This document shows, piece after piece, positions 5,958-7,558 of a DNA stretch of 7,558 nt. The notes below the pieces were generated by a model. The model saw only the letters and a list, made by a program, of their open reading frames with translations. It did not search any database and was not told where the DNA came from. The stretch spans positions 176,120 to 183,677 of the forward strand of contig NVXN01000001.1 of NCBI GenBank assembly GCA_002733915.1, written 5' to 3'. A program made the position numbers and the translations under genes. Every line of letters starts with the position of its first letter. Position 1 is the first letter of the stretch. The DNA is from Aequorivita sp. (GTDB lineage Bacteria; Bacteroidota; Bacteroidia; Flavobacteriales; Flavobacteriaceae).

Positions 5958-6845
5958 ATGAAAACACTATATATTTTTTCTGCTTTAATATGTATGATTT
6001 CGTTTCATCTACAGTCCCAAACATTAATTTTTGGGGATGACTTCAGTACTTATCCCCTGGGGCCACTACACGAAGGACATTGGTCTAGCTGGAGCGGGAA
6101 TCCTGGTCCGGAAGACATACAGGTTGTGATTGAAAATGGTTCCCAAAAAACGGGCAAAATAGGCAACAATCAAGTGCAAGATGCGCTATTATTGCTGGGA
6201 GACCGTGTAGGCGGGCAATATTCCTTAAATTTTCTCTTGATATTACCCGTTGGAAATACTGCCTATTTTAACTTCCAAAAATTTGAAATTCCTGGGCATT
6301 ATGGAATAGAAGTCTATTTTAACGAAGACGGTTCCTCTGCCGGCCAAGGTCAAATATACGCTAATAACCATACGCTGATTTCCACTTTCACATACGATGC
6401 GAACGACCCGCTGATAAGCATTGAAGTGGATATGAATTTGGAAGATGAGACAATGATTTTGAGAGAGAATAATAATGAAATTTATTCAGGCCAAAATTAC
6501 TTGGAAGATAGTTGGGGAGCAATGGATTTTTATTCCGTATCGTCCAATACAACCTATTATTTATGGGGTATTGAATTTTATGAAGATGCGGCTGCAGGAG
6601 TCGATGATTTTGCTGAAGATGTTTTCAGTGTTTACCCAAACCCGATAAAAGACGTGTTAAATATACAGTCGCAAGCAGTTGTTGATGCCATTGTGATTTA
6701 TGATGTTTTGGGAAAGATTGTGCTATCACAAAAACTATCTATTACTTCTCCATCTATAAACACCAGTAACTTGGGCCCTGGCTCTTATTTGGCGAAGGTG
6801 ACCATTGGTAGTATTTCTAAAATATTGAAGATTATCAAACAATAA
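5958..6845 (+). CDS. T9SS-exported jelly-roll-like protein with type A sorting domain (paralog 2)
   Basis: This 295-residue protein is a tandem paralog of its upstream neighbour and has the same plan. It has a signal peptide (cleavage near S20/Q21, HLQSQT) and a middle domain (about 22-212) with TYPLGPLHEGHWSSWSGNPG, TAYFNFQ, VEVYFNEDG and MDFYSVSSNTTYYL. A type A T9SS sorting domain follows from about 222 to the end (YPNPIKDVLNI, IVIYDVLGKIV, TSNLGPGSYLAKV, IIKQ). In a hand alignment the two sorting domains agree at about 40 of 71 positions, so the duplication is clear but not recent. The 70-base gap after paralog 1 has neither terminator nor TANNTTTG promoter, which suggests co-transcription. 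AAAGG lies almost against the ATG, too close to be a normal ribosome site. No catalytic motif is visible, so a surface or matrix binding role is the best guess. The operon ends at the terminator 6891-6926. Confidence 0.88.
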   Translation: MKTLYIFSALICMISFHLQSQTLIFGDDFSTYPLGPLHEGHWSSWSGNPGPEDIQVVIENGSQKTGKIGNNQVQDALLLLGDRVGGQYSLNFLLILPVGNTAYFNFQKFEIPGHYGIEVYFNEDGSSAGQGQIYANNHTLISTFTYDANDPLISIEVDMNLEDETMILRENNNEIYSGQNYLEDSWGAMDFYSVSSNTTYYLWGIEFYEDAAAGVDDFAEDVFSVYPNPIKDVLNIQSQAVVDAIVIYDVLGKIVLSQKLSITSPSINTSNLGPGSYLAKVTIGSISKILKIIKQ

Positions 6846-6890
6846 AAGTTTTCAGGAAATACCGCTATGTTTTTATTATTTTAATCTTGA

Positions 6891-6926
6891 AAGGCTCTCA
6901 AGAAATTAGATTAGAGAGCCTTTTTT
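6891..6926 (+). terminator. Intrinsic terminator after the paralog pair
   Basis: AAGGCTCTC (6891-6899) pairs perfectly with GAGAGCCTT (6914-6922) around a 14-base loop, and the T run spans 6921-6926. It follows the stop at 6845 by 45 bases and separates the secreted-protein operon from the response-regulator gene. That gene therefore probably has its own promoter. Confidence 0.88.
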
Positions 6927-6952
6927 AATTATCTTTAAAAGCTATTAACCAT

Positions 6953-7558
6953 ATGGAAAATATACATTTAGCCATAGTAGAGGACGATATTCTCATCAAG
7001 GAATCACTGGAAAGTTATTTAAGCGAAAGCAAAAGCATCAAGATAACTTTTATTGCCAACAGCGTGGAAGATTTTTTGAAGGCTACAAATGTTATCCAAA
7101 AGCCCGAAATAGATATTGTACTTCTTGATATAGGACTCCCGGGAATGTCAGGACTAGAAGGAATCAGACCCATAAAAGAGAAATTGCCCCGCGCAAATAT
7201 AATTATGCTTACTACTTATGAAGAAGATGATAAAATATTTAAAGCCCTATGTGCAGGCGCAGTTTCGTATATTTCAAAACGAACGTCACTCACAAAGATA
7301 GAAGAAGCCATACATACCATTTACAGAGGAGGCTCCTATATGTCGCCTTCCATCGCTCGCAAGGTTATTAGCTATTTCGCTCCTACTATAGAAAAAGAAG
7401 AGAGCAAGTTAACTTTACGTCAGGAGCAAATTGCACAGGGAATTATGGACGGGCTTAGTTATAAAATGATTGCTGAACGCTATCAAATATCTATTGATAC
7501 AGTAAGGGATCATATAAAAAAAATCTATCTTATCCTGAATATACACAGCAAGGCAGAA
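6953..7558 (+). CDS. NarL/LuxR-family DNA-binding response regulator (3' end outside window)
   Basis: 202 codons are open to the window edge from the ATG at 6953 (MENIHLAIVEDD). The receiver domain covers about 4-120. It has the acidic pocket D11/D12, phospho-acceptor D59 in LLDIGLPGMSG, T87 in MLTTYEE and conserved K109 in YISKR. After a linker, a LuxR-type helix-turn-helix begins at about 153: LTLRQEQIAQGIMDGLSYK, then MIAERYQISIDTVRDHIKKI. Family members usually end soon after the final helix, so only about ten residues are probably missing. It is a cytoplasmic transcription factor expected to dimerise when phosphorylated by a HisKA_3 kinase. The kinase at 221-3265 is of that class but is separated from it by three genes. 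TATCTTTA (6930-6937) is a weak TANNTTTG-like box; I see no Shine-Dalgarno sequence. It is the best candidate to bind the palindromes at 3294 and 4897, which is inference. Confidence 0.93.
   Translation, partial: MENIHLAIVEDDILIKESLESYLSESKSIKITFIANSVEDFLKATNVIQKPEIDIVLLDIGLPGMSGLEGIRPIKEKLPRANIIMLTTYEEDDKIFKALCAGAVSYISKRTSLTKIEEAIHTIYRGGSYMSPSIARKVISYFAPTIEKEESKLTLRQEQIAQGIMDGLSYKMIAERYQISIDTVRDHIKKIYLILNIHSKAE

Noticed and set aside
6949..6956. Palindrome CCATATGG over the response-regulator start codon
   Set aside because: Eight bases only, unlike the operator dyad, and easily formed by chance around an ATG in AT-rich DNA.

Overview
The window looks like chromosomal DNA from a marine- or soil-type member of the Flavobacteriia (Bacteroidota). 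The reasons are AT-rich DNA, starts without clear Shine-Dalgarno sequences, two promoters that match the Bacteroidota pattern TTG-N20-TANNTTTG, two proteins with C-terminal type IX secretion (T9SS) sorting domains, a lipoprotein with a surface-export style Cys-Ser-Lys-Asp-Asp start, and a periplasmic beta-propeller histidine kinase.

Layout. Bases 1-154 hold the 3' end of a + strand gene, probably the C-terminal tail of SecA. It ends in a bidirectional hairpin terminator (174-206) shared with a convergent gene. Bases 221-3265 on the - strand encode a large sensor histidine kinase: signal peptide, propeller repeats, Y_Y_Y domain, one membrane segment, HisKA_3 and ATPase domains. Diverging from it on the + strand is a lipoprotein (3367-4836) that joins a zinc-metallopeptidase-like domain to a FISUMP domain. 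Two tandem paralogous T9SS-exported proteins follow (4982-5887 and 5958-6845), closed by a strong terminator (6891-6926). The window ends inside a NarL/LuxR-type response regulator (6953 to the edge), of which 202 codons are visible.

The most notable observation is a near-identical 21-bp element, 20 of 21 bases alike, at 3294-3314 and 4899-4919. Both copies are close to the palindrome AACCACAT-N4-ATGTGGTT. In both, the right half overlaps the TTG of a promoter whose TANNTTTG box lies exactly 20 bases downstream. This predicts that the lipoprotein gene and the paralog pair are co-regulated by one dimeric DNA-binding protein, and that the divergent kinase gene may share the first site. The NarL-type regulator encoded a few genes away is the obvious candidate, and the HisKA_3 kinase is its likely partner. 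The working picture is an extracytoplasmic sensor and its regulator flanking, and perhaps controlling, a small set of surface and secreted proteins. The promoter element is seen directly; the regulatory wiring is inference.

There is no tRNA, rRNA, CRISPR array, insertion sequence or phage gene that I can recognise. No gene-free stretch exceeds 150 bases.
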